Positions 31,386-43,481 of a stretch of DNA of 64,000 bases are shown here, one piece after another. The notes below the pieces were generated by a model. That model did no database searches, was not told the origin of the DNA, and saw only the letters and a list, made by a program, of their open reading frames with translations. The position numbers were made by a program, and so were the translations under genes. The number at the start of each line of letters is the position of its first letter. Position 1 is the stretch's first letter. The stretch comes from Pleurodeles waltl (lineage: Eukaryota; Chordata; Amphibia; Caudata; Salamandridae): the NCBI RefSeq assembly GCF_031143425.1, contig NC_090449.1, positions 759,350,235 through 759,414,234 of the forward strand, read 5' to 3'.

Positions 31386-34382
31386 TGTAGGAGGCTGGAC
31401 TGGCTTGTAGTGAGTACCAAGGGGTACTTGCACCTTGCACCAGGCCCAGTTATCCCTTATTAGTGTATAGGGTGTCTAGCAGCTTAGGCTGATAGATAAT
31501 GGTAGCTTAGCAGAGCAGCTCAGGCTGAACTAGGAGACGTGTGAAGCTACTACAGTACCACTTAGTGTCATATGCACAATATCACAAGAAAACACAATAC
31601 ACAGTTATACTAAAAATAAAGGTACTTTATTTTTATGACAATATGCCAAAGTATCTTAGAGTGTACCCTCAGTGAGAGGATAGGAAATATACACAAGATA
31701 TATATACACAATAGCAAAAATATGCAGTATAGTCTTAGAAAACAGTGCAAACAATGTATAGTTACAATAGGATGCAATGGGGAAACATAGGGATAGGGGC
31801 AACACAAACCATATACTCCAAAAGTAGAATGTGAACCACGAATGGACCCCAAACCTATGTGACCTTGTAGAGGGTCGCTGGGACTATTAGAAAATAGTGA
31901 GAGTTAGAAAAATAACCCTCCCCAAGACCCTGAAAAGTGAGTGCAAAGTGCACTAAAGTTCCCCTAAGGACAAAGAAGTCGTGTTAGAGGAATAATGCAG
32001 GAAAGACACAAACCAACAATGCAACAACTGTGGATTTCCAATCTAGGGTACCTGTGGAACAAGGGGACCAAGTCCAAAAGTCACAAGCAAGTCGGAGATG
32101 GGCAGATGCCCAGGAAATGCCAGCTGCGGGTGCAAAGAAGCTTCTACTGGACAGAAGAAGCTGAGGTTTCTGCAGGAACGAAAAGGGCTAGAGACTTCCC
32201 CTTTGGTGGACGGATCCCTCTCGCCGTGGAGAGTCGTGCAGAAGTGTTTTCCCGCCGAAAGAACGCCAACAAGCCTTGCTAGCTGCAAATCGTGCGGTTA
32301 GCGTTTTTGGATGCTGCTGTGGCCCTGGAGGGACCAGGAGGTCGCAAATTGGACCAGGAGAGAGAGGGGACGTCGAGCAAGACAAGGAGCCCTCTCAGCA
32401 TCAGGTAGCACCCAGAGAAGTGCCAGAAACAGGCACTATGAGGATGCGTGAAACGGGGCTCACCCGAAGTCGCACAAAGGAGTCCCACGTCGCCGGAGAC
32501 CAACTTAGAACGTCGTGCAATGCAGGTTAGAGTGCCGTGGACCCAGGCTTGGCTGTGCACAAAGGATTTCCGCCGAAAGTGCACAGGGGCCGGAGTAGCT
32601 GCAAAAGTCGCGGTTCCCAGCAATGCAGCCCAGCGAGGTGAGGCAAGGACTTACCTCCACCAAACTTGGACTGAAGAGTCACTGGACTGTGGGGGTCACT
32701 TGGACAGAGTCGCTGGATTCGAGGGACCTCGCTCGTCGTGCTGAGAGGAGACCCAAGGGACCGGTAATGCAGCTTTTTGGTGCCTGCGGTTGCAGGGGGA
32801 AGATTCCGTCGACCCACGGGAGATTTCTTCGGAGCTTCTGGTGCAGAGAGGAGGCAGACTACCCCCACAGCATGCACAAGCAGGAAAACTGTCGAGAAGG
32901 CGGCAGGATCAGCGTTACAGAGTTGCAGTAGTCGTCTTTGCTACTATGTTGCAGTTTTGCAGGCTTCCAGCGCGGTCAGCAGTCGATTCCTTGGCAGAAG
33001 GTGAAGAGAGAGATGCAGAGGAACTCGGCTGAGCTCTTGCATTCGTTATCTAAAGTTTCCCCAGAGACAGAGACCCTAAATAGCCAGAAAAGAGGGTTTG
33101 GCTACCTAGGAGAGAGGATAGGCTAGCAACACCTGAAGGAGCCTATCACAAGGAGTCTCTGACGTCACCTGGTGGCACTGGCCACTCAGAGCAGTCCAGT
33201 GTGCCAGCAGCACCTCTGTTTCCAAGATGGCAGAGGTCTGGAGCACACTGGAGGAGCTCTGGACACCTCCCAGGGGAGGTGCAGGTCAGGGGAGTGGTCA
33301 CTCCCCTTTGCTTTGTCCAGTTTCACGCCAGAGCAGGGCTAAGGGGTCCCCTGAACCGATGTAGACTGGATTATGCAGAATTGGGCACCTCTGTGCCCAA
33401 CAAAGCATTTCCAGAGGCTGGGGGAGGCTACTCCTCCCCTGCCTTCACACCATTTTCCAAAGGGAGAGGGTGTCACACCCTCTCTCAGAGGAAGTTCTTT
33501 GTTCTGCCATCCTGGGCCAGGCCTGGCTGGACCCCAGGAGGGCAGATGCCTGTCTGAGGGGTTGGCAGCAGCAGCAGCTGCAGTGAAACCCCAGGAAGGG
33601 CAGTTTGGCAGTACCAGGGTCTGTGCTACAGACCACTGGGATCATGGGATTGTGCCAACTATGCCAGGATGGCATAGAGGGGGCAATTCCATGATCATAG
33701 ACATGTTACATGGCCATATTCGGAGTTACCATTGTGAAGCTACATATAGGTAGTGACCTATATGTAGTGCACGCGTGTAATGGTGTCCCCGCACTCACAA
33801 AGTTCAGGGAATTGGCTCTGAACAATGTGGGGGCACCTTGGCTAGTGCCAGGGTGCCCACACACTAAGTAACTTTGCACCTAACCTTTACCAGGTAAAGG
33901 TTAGACATATAGGTGACTTATAAGTTACTTAAGTGCAGTGTAAAATGGCTGTGAAATAACGTGGACGTTATTTCACTCAGGCTGCAGTGGCAGGCCTGTG
34001 TAAGAATTGTCAGAGCTCCCTATGGGTGGCAAAAGAAATGCTGCAGCCCATAGGGATCTCCTGGAACCCCAATACCCTGGGTACCTCAGTACCATATACT
34101 AGGGAATTATAAGGGTGTTCCAGTAAGCCAATGTAAATTGGTAAAAATGGTCACTAGCCTGTTAGTGACAATTTGGAAAGAAATGAGAGAGCATAACCAC
34201 TGAGGTTCTGATTAGCAGAGCCTCAGTGAGACAGTTAGTCACTACACAGGTAACACATTCAGGCACACTTATGAGCACTGGGGCCCTGGGTTACCAGGGT
34301 CCCAGTGACACATACAACTAAAACAACATATATACAGTGAAAAATGGGGGTAACATGCCAGGCAAGATGGTACTTTCCTACA
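31386..34382 (-). repeat. LTR4 (2997 bp), shared by units D and E
   Basis: The same length as LTR3 and identical to it at every diagnostic position I compared. It is offset from LTR3 by 8302 bp, while D and E coding regions are offset by 8303 because the polypurine G run is one longer in E. Confidence 0.9.
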
Positions 34383-34418
34383 CAACCCCCCCCCCCCCCC
34401 AAACGAAGGACAATAAGA

Positions 34419-35198
34419 CTAGCCATGACCTGATGAGTCTTCATTGTCTAAGTGGAAATATCTGGAGAGTCCATCTGCATTGGAGTGGCTACTCCCAGGT
34501 CTGTGTTCCACTGTATAGTCCATTCCCTGTAGGGATATGGACCACCTCAACAATTTAGGATTTTCACCTTTCATTTGTTTTAGCCAAAGTAGAGGTTTGT
34601 GGTCTGTCTGAACAATGAAGTGAGTGCCAAACAGGTATGGCCTCAACTTCTTCAGAGCCCAGACCACAGCAAAGGCCTCCCTCTCAATGGCAGACCAACG
34701 CTTTTCTCTAGGGGTCAACCTCCTACTAATAAAAGCAACAGGTTGATCCTGGCCCTCAGAATTAAGTTGTGATAGGACTGCCCCTACTCCTAATTCAGAT
34801 GCATCAGTTTGGACATAGAATTTTTTAGAGTAACAAGGGCTTTTCAGGACAGGTGCAGAGCACATGGCCTGCTTCAGCTCCTCAAAAGCTTTCTGACAGT
34901 TTGCTGTCCATAATACCTTTTTAGGCATTTTCTTGGATGTGAGGTCATTAAGAGGGGCTGCAATGGAGCCATAGTTCTTAATGAACCTCCTGTAATACCC
35001 AGTGAGGCCTAGGAAGGCTCTCACCTGAGTCTGAGTGGTAGGGGGAACCCAATCAATAATTGTTTGGATTTTCCCCTGAAGTGGTGCAATCTGTTCCCCA
35101 TCAACAAGGTGTCCCAGATAAACCACCTTACCCTGCCCTATCTGGCACTTTGAAGCCTTGATAGTGAGGCCTGCCTTTTGCAGGGCCTCCAAAACTTT
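34419..35198 (-). CDS. Unit E: RT C-terminal part and RNase H after UAG
   Basis: The encoded protein is the same as in unit D, including the D/E-specific LVDGEQIAP. It opens after the UAG at 35199-35201. The polypurine G run next to it is 15 long, the longest in the array. Confidence 0.85.
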   Translation of the reverse strand, partial: KVLEALQKAGLTIKASKCQIGQGKVVYLGHLVDGEQIAPLQGKIQTIIDWVPPTTQTQVRAFLGLTGYYRRFIKNYGSIAAPLNDLTSKKMPKKVLWTANCQKAFEELKQAMCSAPVLKSPCYSKKFYVQTDASELGVGAVLSQLNSEGQDQPVAFISRRLTPREKRWSAIEREAFAVVWALKKLRPYLFGTHFIVQTDHKPLLWLKQMKGENPKLLRWSISLQGMDYTVEHRPGSSHSNADGLSRYFHLDNEDSSGHG

Positions 35199-38100
35199 CT
35201 ATAGGTGGACCAGGTGATCATCCCAGCTGGAGCTAAAGACAGCTATATCGTCCAAATATGCTGCACTGAAAGCTTCCAGCCCTTGCAGAACTGTGTTCAC
35301 CAACCTCTGAAAAGTGGCAGGTGCATTTTTCAAACCAAAAGGCATTACAGTAAACTGGTAATGTCCTCCAATGGTAGAAAATGCAGTCTTAGGTTTAGCA
35401 TCTTCTGACAATTTGATCTGCCAATACCCTGCAGTCAAATCAAAAGTGCTTAGATACTTGGCAGATGCCAGTGTATCTATGAGCTCATCTGCCCTGGGTA
35501 TAGAGTGAGCATCAGTTTTGGTTACCAAGTTGAGACCTCTATAGTCTACACAAAACCGCATTTCCTTCTTTCCATCTTTGGAATGGGGTTTTGGTACCAG
35601 TACCACAGGAGAAGCCCATGGACTGTCAGAGTGCTCAACCACTCCTAGTTCTAACATTTTCTGGACCTCTTGCTTTATGCAGTCCCTGACATGGTCAGGC
35701 TGCCTATAGATTTTACTTTTGACAGGTAAACTGTCTCCAGTATCTATAGTGTGCTCACACCAGGAAGTGGTACCTGGCACAGTAGAGAAGAGTTCAGAGA
35801 ATTGATCTAGGAGGTTTATGCAATTGTCTTTCTGCTCAGCAGTAAGACAATCAGCCAAAACTACACCTTCCACAAGAGCATCTTGTTCTGTGGAAGAGAA
35901 GAGATCAGGTAGAGGATCACTGTCTTCTTCCTGTCCCTCATCAGTTGCCATGAGCAGGGTGAGATCAGCCCTGTCATAGTAGGGTTTCAGGCGGTTGACA
36001 TGGAGCACCCTAAGGGGACTCCTGGCAGTGCCTAAGTCAACTAAATAGGTGACTTCTCCCTTCTTTTCAACAATTGTGTGGGGTCCACTCCATTTATCTT
36101 GGAGTGCTCTTGGGGCCACAGGCTCCAAGACCCACACTTTCTGCCCTGGTTGGTACTGTACCAAAACAGCCTTCTGATCATGCCATTGCTTCTGGAGCTC
36201 TTGGCTGGCCTGAAGGTTTTTACTGGCCTTTTTCATGTACTCAGCCATCCTTGATCTGAGGCCAAGTACATAATCCACAATATCCTGCTTAGGAGCTTTT
36301 AAAGGTTGTTCCCAACCCTCCTTTACAAGTGTGAGTGGACCCCTAACAGGGTGTCCAAAAAGAAGTTCAAAGGGGCTGAAGCCCACTCCTTTCTGGGGTA
36401 CCTCCCTGTAGGCAAAAAGGAGGCATGGTAGAAGGATATCCCATCTCCTGCGGAGTTTTTCAGGGAGACCCATAATCATGCCTTTGAGAGTTTTATTAAA
36501 TCTCTCCACCAGTCCATTTGTTTGTGGATGATAGGGTGTTGTGAACTTGTACGTTACACCACACTCCTTCCACATGGCCTTTAAGTATGCAGACATGAAA
36601 TTGCTTCCCCTGTCTGATACTACTTCCTTTGGGAAGCCCACCCTGGAAAATATTCCCAGGAGGGCCTTTGCCACTGCAGGTGCTGTAGTGGTCCTTAAAG
36701 GAATAGCTTCAGGATATCTTGTGGCATGGTCCACTACCACCAAGATAAATCTATTGCCTGAAGCAGTAGGAGGGTCAAGGGGGCCAACTATGTCAACCCC
36801 TACCCTTTCAAAGGGAACCCCAACCACAGGCAGTGGAATAAGGGGTGCCTTTGGGGTGCCACCTGTCTTGCCACTGGCTTGACAGGTTTCACAGGACTTA
36901 CAAAATTCCTTTGTGTCCTCAGACATCCTAGGCCAATGAAACAATGGAACCAATCTGTCCCAAGTTTTCATTTGACCCAGGTGTCCAGCTAGGGGAATGT
37001 CATGTGCCAGGGTTAGGAGGAACTTTCTGTACTCCTGAGGAATCACTAATCTCCTGGCAGCTCCAGGTTTAGGATCCCTATGCTCAGTGTACAAGAGGTT
37101 GTCCTCCCAGTAAACTCTGTGAGAGTCACTGACATCCCCATTAGCCTGTTTGACAGCTTGCTGTCTGAGACCCTCTAATGTGGGACAGGTTTGCTGTGCC
37201 ACACTCAGCTCCTCTCTGGCAGGCCCCCCTTCACCCAAAAGCTCAGCAGTGTCTGCTTGAAGCTCCTCTGGTGTAGGTTCTGCACAGGGAGGGAATTCTT
37301 CTTCCTCAGAAGTTGAATCCACTGTAGAGGGAGGAATAGTAGGAAGTGGTTTGCTTCTACTAGCCCTAGCTTTAGGGAGCACTTGGTCCATTGTTCCAGG
37401 ATCCAAGCTTCCCTGTCCTTTTTGCTTTTTGGCCTGAGCCCTTGTCAAAGCAAAAATATGCCCTGGGATGCCCAGCATTGCTGCATGGGCCTCCAACTCC
37501 ACATCTGACCAAGCTGATGTCTCCAAATCATTCCCGAATAGACAGTCTACAGGTAAATCTGAAGCTACCACAACTTTCTTTGGACCAGTAACCCCCCCCC
37601 AGTTGAGATTTACAACAGCCATGGGGTGGCTAAGTGTGTTGTTGTGAGCATCGGTTACTTGGTACTGGTGACCAAGTAGGTGTTGTTCAGGGTGGACCAG
37701 TTTCTCTATGACCATAGTCACACTGGCTCCAGTGTCCCTGTAGGCCTGAACCTCAACACCATTTATTAGGGGTAGCTGCTTGTACTTATCCATATTAAGG
37801 GGACAAGCAACTAAGGTGGCTAAATCAATAGCCCCCTCAGAGACTAACACAGCCTCTGTGGCCTCCCTAACAAGGCCAACCCCAACTAAGTTACCAATAG
37901 TGAGCCCAGCTACTCCCTTGGATTGGCTATTAGTAGGTTTGCTCCCACCACCACTGCTATTAGTAGGGACACTAGGTGTAGCAGTAGGGGTTGTAGTGGT
38001 AGGAGGCTTGGTGCCTTTCTTTGGACAACTGGGATCTGTTGTCCAATGGCCTTTTATTTTACATAAATAGCACCATGGTTTCTTTTCCTTGTTCTGATTA

Positions 38101-39416
38101 AAAGAGGATTTGGGCCCACCACCCCCACCAGAGTGTTTTTGTGGGCCTGATGAAGACTCATTTTTAGATTTGTCCCCACCCTTGTCAGAAGACTTACCAT
38201 CCTTCTTTTTGTTGCCATCTTTGTCACCCCCTGTATGAACTTTTCTGTTCACCCTTGTTCTGACCCATTTGTCTGCCTTCTTTCCCAATTCTTGGGGAGA
38301 GGTCAGATCAGAGTCCACCAAGTACTGGTGCAACAAATCAGACACACAATTATTAAGAATATGCTCTCTCAGGATCAAGTTATACAGGCTTTCATAATCA
38401 GTAACTTTACTGCCATGTAACCACCCCTCCAAGGCCTTCACTGAATGGTCAATGAAATCAACCCAGTCTTGTGAAGACTCCTTTTTGGTCTCTCTGAACT
38501 TTATCCTGTATTGTTCAGTGGTTAAGCCATAACCATCCAGGAGTGCATTCTTAAGAACTTGGAAATTATTAGCATCATTTTCTTTCACAGTAAGGAGCCT
38601 ATCCCTACCTTTTCCACTAAATGATAGCCATAGGATAGCAGCCCACTGCCTTTGAGGGACATCCTGTACAACACAGGCCCTCTCAAGTGCAGCAAACCAC
38701 TTGTTAATGTCATCCCCCTCCTTATAAGGGGGAACTATCTTGTGCAGATTCCTTGAATCATGCTCTTTTGCAGGATGACTATGGGGAATACTGCTGCTGC
38801 CACCATGGGTTTCTAAACCCAGTTTCTGTCTCTCCTTCTCTACTTCTAAAGTCTGTCTATCCAAATCCAGCTGTTGCTTCTTGAGCTTCAGTCTGGTTTG
38901 TTCCACTCTCAATCTATTGAGCTCCCTTTCTAACAATCTGTCATCAGGGTGGGTGGGAGGGACATGCCTTGAAACAGAAGTATGGTGAGAATGGACAGAA
39001 GGAGACCTGTCCCTTACAGAAGCCACCCTAACAGCTTGGCTAACAGAAACATCACTACCAGTATGGTGAGAATAAATGCTTTTGCTATGATGTGAGACAA
39101 CACTATTTGTATGGTGTGGCTCATCATCATTACCAACTATGCTAGACTGTCTAGTAATGGGCAGGCTAGGAAGTTTCTTTCCTGAATCTTTTCCTGGGGG
39201 AGTCCCTGGATCAGATTGTGAACCATTAGCTACTTTTTCAACAGATGGGGCACTTCTAGCCTTATCCTGTTCTCTAAGCATGTTAAGTAACAGTTCCAAG
39301 GAAGGATTCTTCCCTACACTCAAACCTCTCTCTACACAGAGACTCCTTGCTCCTTTCCAGCTAAGGTTGTCATATGCAAGTTTGGACAGATCAACATTTT
39401 GGCCTGTGCCAGACAT
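35199..39416 (-). CDS. Unit E: uninterrupted Gag-protease-integrase-RT frame, 1405 codons
   Basis: The protein is identical to that of unit D as far as I can compare, including shared private residues (DYESLYN, DAHSIPRADE). G9 run at 37592-37600; ATG at 39416; UAG at 35199-35201. The identity over the whole unit points to a duplication too recent for substitutions to accumulate, or to gene conversion. Confidence 0.9.
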   Translation of the reverse strand: MSGTGQNVDLSKLAYDNLSWKGARSLCVERGLSVGKNPSLELLLNMLREQDKARSAPSVEKVANGSQSDPGTPPGKDSGKKLPSLPITRQSSIVGNDDEPHHTNSVVSHHSKSIYSHHTGSDVSVSQAVRVASVRDRSPSVHSHHTSVSRHVPPTHPDDRLLERELNRLRVEQTRLKLKKQQLDLDRQTLEVEKERQKLGLETHGGSSSIPHSHPAKEHDSRNLHKIVPPYKEGDDINKWFAALERACVVQDVPQRQWAAILWLSFSGKGRDRLLTVKENDANNFQVLKNALLDGYGLTTEQYRIKFRETKKESSQDWVDFIDHSVKALEGWLHGSKVTDYESLYNLILREHILNNCVSDLLHQYLVDSDLTSPQELGKKADKWVRTRVNRKVHTGGDKDGNKKKDGKSSDKGGDKSKNESSSGPQKHSGGGGGPKSSFNQNKEKKPWCYLCKIKGHWTTDPSCPKKGTKPPTTTTPTATPSVPTNSSGGGSKPTNSQSKGVAGLTIGNLVGVGLVREATEAVLVSEGAIDLATLVACPLNMDKYKQLPLINGVEVQAYRDTGASVTMVIEKLVHPEQHLLGHQYQVTDAHNNTLSHPMAVVNLNWGGVTGPKKVVVASDLPVDCLFGNDLETSAWSDVELEAHAAMLGIPGHIFALTRAQAKKQKGQGSLDPGTMDQVLPKARASRSKPLPTIPPSTVDSTSEEEEFPPCAEPTPEELQADTAELLGEGGPAREELSVAQQTCPTLEGLRQQAVKQANGDVSDSHRVYWEDNLLYTEHRDPKPGAARRLVIPQEYRKFLLTLAHDIPLAGHLGQMKTWDRLVPLFHWPRMSEDTKEFCKSCETCQASGKTGGTPKAPLIPLPVVGVPFERVGVDIVGPLDPPTASGNRFILVVVDHATRYPEAIPLRTTTAPAVAKALLGIFSRVGFPKEVVSDRGSNFMSAYLKAMWKECGVTYKFTTPYHPQTNGLVERFNKTLKGMIMGLPEKLRRRWDILLPCLLFAYREVPQKGVGFSPFELLFGHPVRGPLTLVKEGWEQPLKAPKQDIVDYVLGLRSRMAEYMKKASKNLQASQELQKQWHDQKAVLVQYQPGQKVWVLEPVAPRALQDKWSGPHTIVEKKGEVTYLVDLGTARSPLRVLHVNRLKPYYDRADLTLLMATDEGQEEDSDPLPDLFSSTEQDALVEGVVLADCLTAEQKDNCINLLDQFSELFSTVPGTTSWCEHTIDTGDSLPVKSKIYRQPDHVRDCIKQEVQKMLELGVVEHSDSPWASPVVLVPKPHSKDGKKEMRFCVDYRGLNLVTKTDAHSIPRADELIDTLASAKYLSTFDLTAGYWQIKLSEDAKPKTAFSTIGGHYQFTVMPFGLKNAPATFQRLVNTVLQGLEAFSAAYLDDIAVFSSSWDDHLVHL

Positions 39417-39688
39417 TTTTAGAGAGAGTTAAAGTGATAGTAAAAGATAAAAAGTTTGTCAGAGCTTTTAGAAAGACAGAGAAAAAAAACTTTTTCAACT
39501 TTTTAGAACTTTTTGGAAAGTTAGAAGTACTTTTCAGCACTTAGAAAAGAGTGAAAAGAGGAAATGCAAAACTTTTTGGCTATGTGTATATACACTGACC
39601 TTGTTTTGTATATTTTTCTCTTATGAAAAGTACAATGACAAGAGTGGTAAGTAGTCTCAAAGCACTTATCCCACCGCTGCACAACCAA

Positions 39689-42671
39689 TGTAGGAGGCTG
39701 GACTGGCTTGTAGTGAGTACCAAGGGGTACTTGCACCTTGCACCAGGCCCAGTTATCCCTTATTAGTGTATAGGGTGTCTAGCAGCTTAGGCTGATAGAT
39801 AATGGTAGCTTAGCAGAGCAGCTCAGGCTGAACTAGGAGACGTGTGAAGCTACTACAGTACCACTTAGTGTCATATGCACAATATCACAAGAAAACACAA
39901 TACACAGTTATACTAAAAATAAAGGTACTTTATTTTTATGACAATATGCCAAAGTATCTTAGAGTGTACCCTCAGTGAGAGGATAGGAAATATACACAAG
40001 ATATATATACACAATAGCAAAAATATGCAGTATAGTCTTAGAAAACAGTGCAAACAATGTATAGTTACAATAGGATGCAATGGGGAAACATAGGGATAGG
40101 GGCAACACAAACCATATACTCCAAAAGTGGAATGTGAACCACGAATGGACCCCAAACCTATGTGACCTTGTAGAGGGTCGCTGGGACTATTAGAAAATAG
40201 TGAGAGTTAGAAAAATAACCCTCCCCAAGACCCTGAAAAGTGAGTGCAAAGTGCACTAAAGTTCCCCTAAGGACAAAGAAGTCGTGTTAGAGGAATAATG
40301 CAGGAAAGACACAAACCAACAATGCAACAACTGTGGATTTCCAATCTAGGGTACCTGTGGAACAAGGGGACCAAGTCCAAAAGTCACAAGCAAGTCGGAG
40401 ATGGGCAGATGCCCAGGAAATGCCAGCTGCGGGTGCAAAGAAGCTTCTACTGGACAGAAGAAGCTGAGGTTTCTGCAGGAACGAAAAGGGCTAGAGACTT
40501 CCCCTTTGGTGGACGGATCCCACCCGCCGTGGAGAGTCGTGCAGAAGTGTTTTCCCGCCGAAAGAACGCCAACAAGCCTTGCTAGCTGCAAATCGTGCGG
40601 TTAGCGTTTTTGGATGCTGCTGTGGCCCTGGAGGGACCAGGAGGTCGCAAATTGGTCCAGGAGACAGAGGGGACATCGAGCAAGACAAGGAGCCCTCTCA
40701 GCATCAGGTAGCACCCAGAGAAGTGCCAGAAACAGGCACTACGAGGATGCGTGAAACGGTGCTCACCCGAAGTCGCACAAAGGAGTCCCACGTCGCCGGA
40801 GACCAACTTAGAACATCGTGCAATGCAGGTTAGAGTGCCGTGGACCCAGGCTTGGCTGTGCACAAAGGATTTCCGCCGAAAGTGTACAGGGACGGAGTAG
40901 CTGCAAAAGTCGCGGTTCCCAGCAATGCAGCCCAGCGAGGTGAGGCAAGGACTTACCTCCACCAAACTTGGACTGAAGAGTCACTGGACTGTGGGGGTCA
41001 CTTGGACAGAGTCGCTGGATTCGAGGGACCTCGCTCGTCGTGCTGAGAGGAGACCCAAGGGACCGGTAATGCAGCTTTTTGGTGCCTGCGGTTGCAGGGG
41101 GAAGATTCCGTCGACCCTCGGAGCTTCTGGTGCAGAGAGGAGGCAGACTACCCCCACAGCATGCACAAGCAGGAAAACAGTCGAGAAGGCGGCAGGATCA
41201 GCGTTACAGAGTTGCAGTAGTCGTCTTTGCTACTATGTTGCAGTTTTGCAGGCTTCCAGCGCTGTCAGCAGTCGATTCCTTGGCAGAAGGTGAAGAGAGA
41301 GATGCAGAGGAACTCGGCTGAGCTCTTGCATTCGTTATCTAAAGTTTCCCCAGAGACAGAGACCCTAAATAGCCAGAAAAGAGGTTTTGGCTACCTAGGA
41401 GAGAGGATAGGCTAGCAACACCTGAAGGAGCCTATCACAAGGAGTCTCTGACGTCACCTGGTGGCACTGGCCACTCAGAGCAGTCCAGTGTGCCAGCAGC
41501 ACCTCTGTTTCCAAGATGGCAGAGGTCTGGAGCACACTGGAGGAGCTCTGGACACCTCCCAGGGGAGGTGCAGGTCAGGGGAGTGGTCACTCCCCTTTCC
41601 TTTGTCCAGTTTCACGCCAGAGCAGGGCTAAGGGGTCCCCTGAACCGATGTAGACTGGATTATGCAGAATTGGGCACCTCTGTGCCCAACAAAGCATTTC
41701 CAGAGGCTGGGGGAGGCTACTCCTCCCCTGCCTTCACACCATTTTCCAAAGGGAGAGGGTGTCACACCCTCTCTCAGAGGAAGTTCTTTGTTCTGCCATC
41801 CTGGGCCAGGCCTGGCTGGACCCCAGGAGGGCAGATGCCTGTCTGAGGGGTTGGCAGCAGCAGCAGCTGCAGTGAAACCCCAGGAAGGGCAGTTTGGCAG
41901 TACCAGGGTCTGTGCTACAGACCACTGGGATCATGGGATTGTGCCAACTATGCCAGGATGGCATAGAGGGGGCAATTCCATGATCATAGACATGTTACAT
42001 GGCCATATTCGGAGTTACCATTGTGAAGCTACATATAGGTAGTGACCTATATGTAGTGCACGCGTGTAATGGTGTCCCCGCACTCACAAAGTTCAGGGAA
42101 TTGGCTCTGAACAATGTGGGGGCACCTTGGCTAGTGCCAGGGTGCCCACACACTAAGTAACTTTGCACCTAACCTTTACCAGGTAAAGGTTAGACATATA
42201 GGTGACTTATAAGTTACTTAAGTGCAGTGTAAAATGGCTGTGAAATAACGTGGACGTTATTTCACTCAGGCTGCAGTGGCAGGCCTGTGTAAGAATTGTC
42301 AGAGCTCCCTATGGGTGGCAAAAGAAATGCTGCAGCCCATAGGGATCTCCTGGAACCCCAATACCCTGGGTACCTCAGTACCATATACTAGGGAATTATA
42401 AGGGTGTTCCAGTAAGCCAATGTAAATTGGTAAAAATGGTCACTAGCCTGTTAGTGACAATTTGGAAAGAAATGAGAGAGCATAACCACTGAGGTTCTGA
42501 TTAGCAGAGCCTCAGTGAGACAGTTAGTCACTACACAGGTAACACATTCAGGCACACTTATGAGCACTGGGGCCCTGGGTTACCAGGGTCCCAGTGACAC
42601 ATACAACTAAAACAACATATATACAGTGAAAAATGGGGGTAACATGCCAGGCAAGATGGTACTTTCCTACA
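39689..42671 (-). repeat. LTR5 (2983 bp), shared by units E and F
   Basis: It carries a 13-bp deletion near 41117 (ACCC then TCGGAGC) and a 1-bp loss near 40890, which together account for the 14-bp length difference from LTR2-4. It shares the ACGCCAGAGC and CTGGATTATG variants (41605-41660) with LTR3/LTR4 but lacks their other private changes. These markers help to order copies in any re-assembly. Confidence 0.9.
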
Positions 42672-42701
42672 CAACCCCCCCCCAAACGAAGGACAATAAG
42701 A

Positions 42702-43481
42702 CTAGCCATGACCTGATGAGTCTTCATTGTCTAAGTGGAAATATCTGGAGAGTCCATCTGCATTGGAGTGGCTACTCCCAGGTCTGTGTTCCACTGTATA
42801 GTCCATTCCCTGTAGGGATATGGACCACCTCAACAATTTAGGATTTTCACCTTTCATTTGTTTTAGCCAAAGTAGAGGTTTGTGGTCTGTCTGAACAATG
42901 AAGTGAGTTCCAAACAGGTATGGCCTCAACTTCTTCAGAGCCCAGACCACAGCAAAGGCCTCCCTCTCAATGGCAGACCAACGCTTTTCTCTAGGGGTCA
43001 ACCTCCTACTAATAAAAGCAACAGGTTGATCCTGGCCCTCAGAATTAAGTTGTGATAGGACTGCCCCTACTCCTAATTCAGATGCATCAGTTTGGACATA
43101 GAATTTTTTAGAGTAACAAGGGCTTTTCAGGACAGGTGCAGAGCACATGGCCTGCTTCAGCTCCTCAAAAGCTTTCTGACAGTTTGCTGTCCATAATACC
43201 TTTTTAGGCATTTTCTTGGATGTGAGGTCATTAAGAGGGGCTGCAATGGAGCCATAGTTCTTAATGAACCTCCTGTAATACCCAGTGAGGCCTAGGAAGG
43301 CTCTCACCTGAGTCTGAGTGGTAGGGGGAACCCAATCAATAATTGTTTGGATTTTCCCCTGAAGTGGTGCAATCTGTTCCCCACCAACAAGGTGTCCCAG
43401 ATAAACCACCTTACCCTGCCCTATCTGGCACTTTGAAGCCTTGATAGTGAGGCCTGCCTTTTGCAGGGCCTCCAAAACTTT
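42702..43481 (-). CDS. Unit F: RT C-terminal part and RNase H after UAG
   Basis: Opens after the UAG at 43482-43484. It has G rather than D in LVGGEQIAP, like B and C, so F groups with those copies rather than with D/E. RNase H acidic residues are retained. The polypurine G run is 9. Confidence 0.85.
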   Translation of the reverse strand, partial: KVLEALQKAGLTIKASKCQIGQGKVVYLGHLVGGEQIAPLQGKIQTIIDWVPPTTQTQVRAFLGLTGYYRRFIKNYGSIAAPLNDLTSKKMPKKVLWTANCQKAFEELKQAMCSAPVLKSPCYSKKFYVQTDASELGVGAVLSQLNSEGQDQPVAFISRRLTPREKRWSAIEREAFAVVWALKKLRPYLFGTHFIVQTDHKPLLWLKQMKGENPKLLRWSISLQGMDYTVEHRPGSSHSNADGLSRYFHLDNEDSSGHG

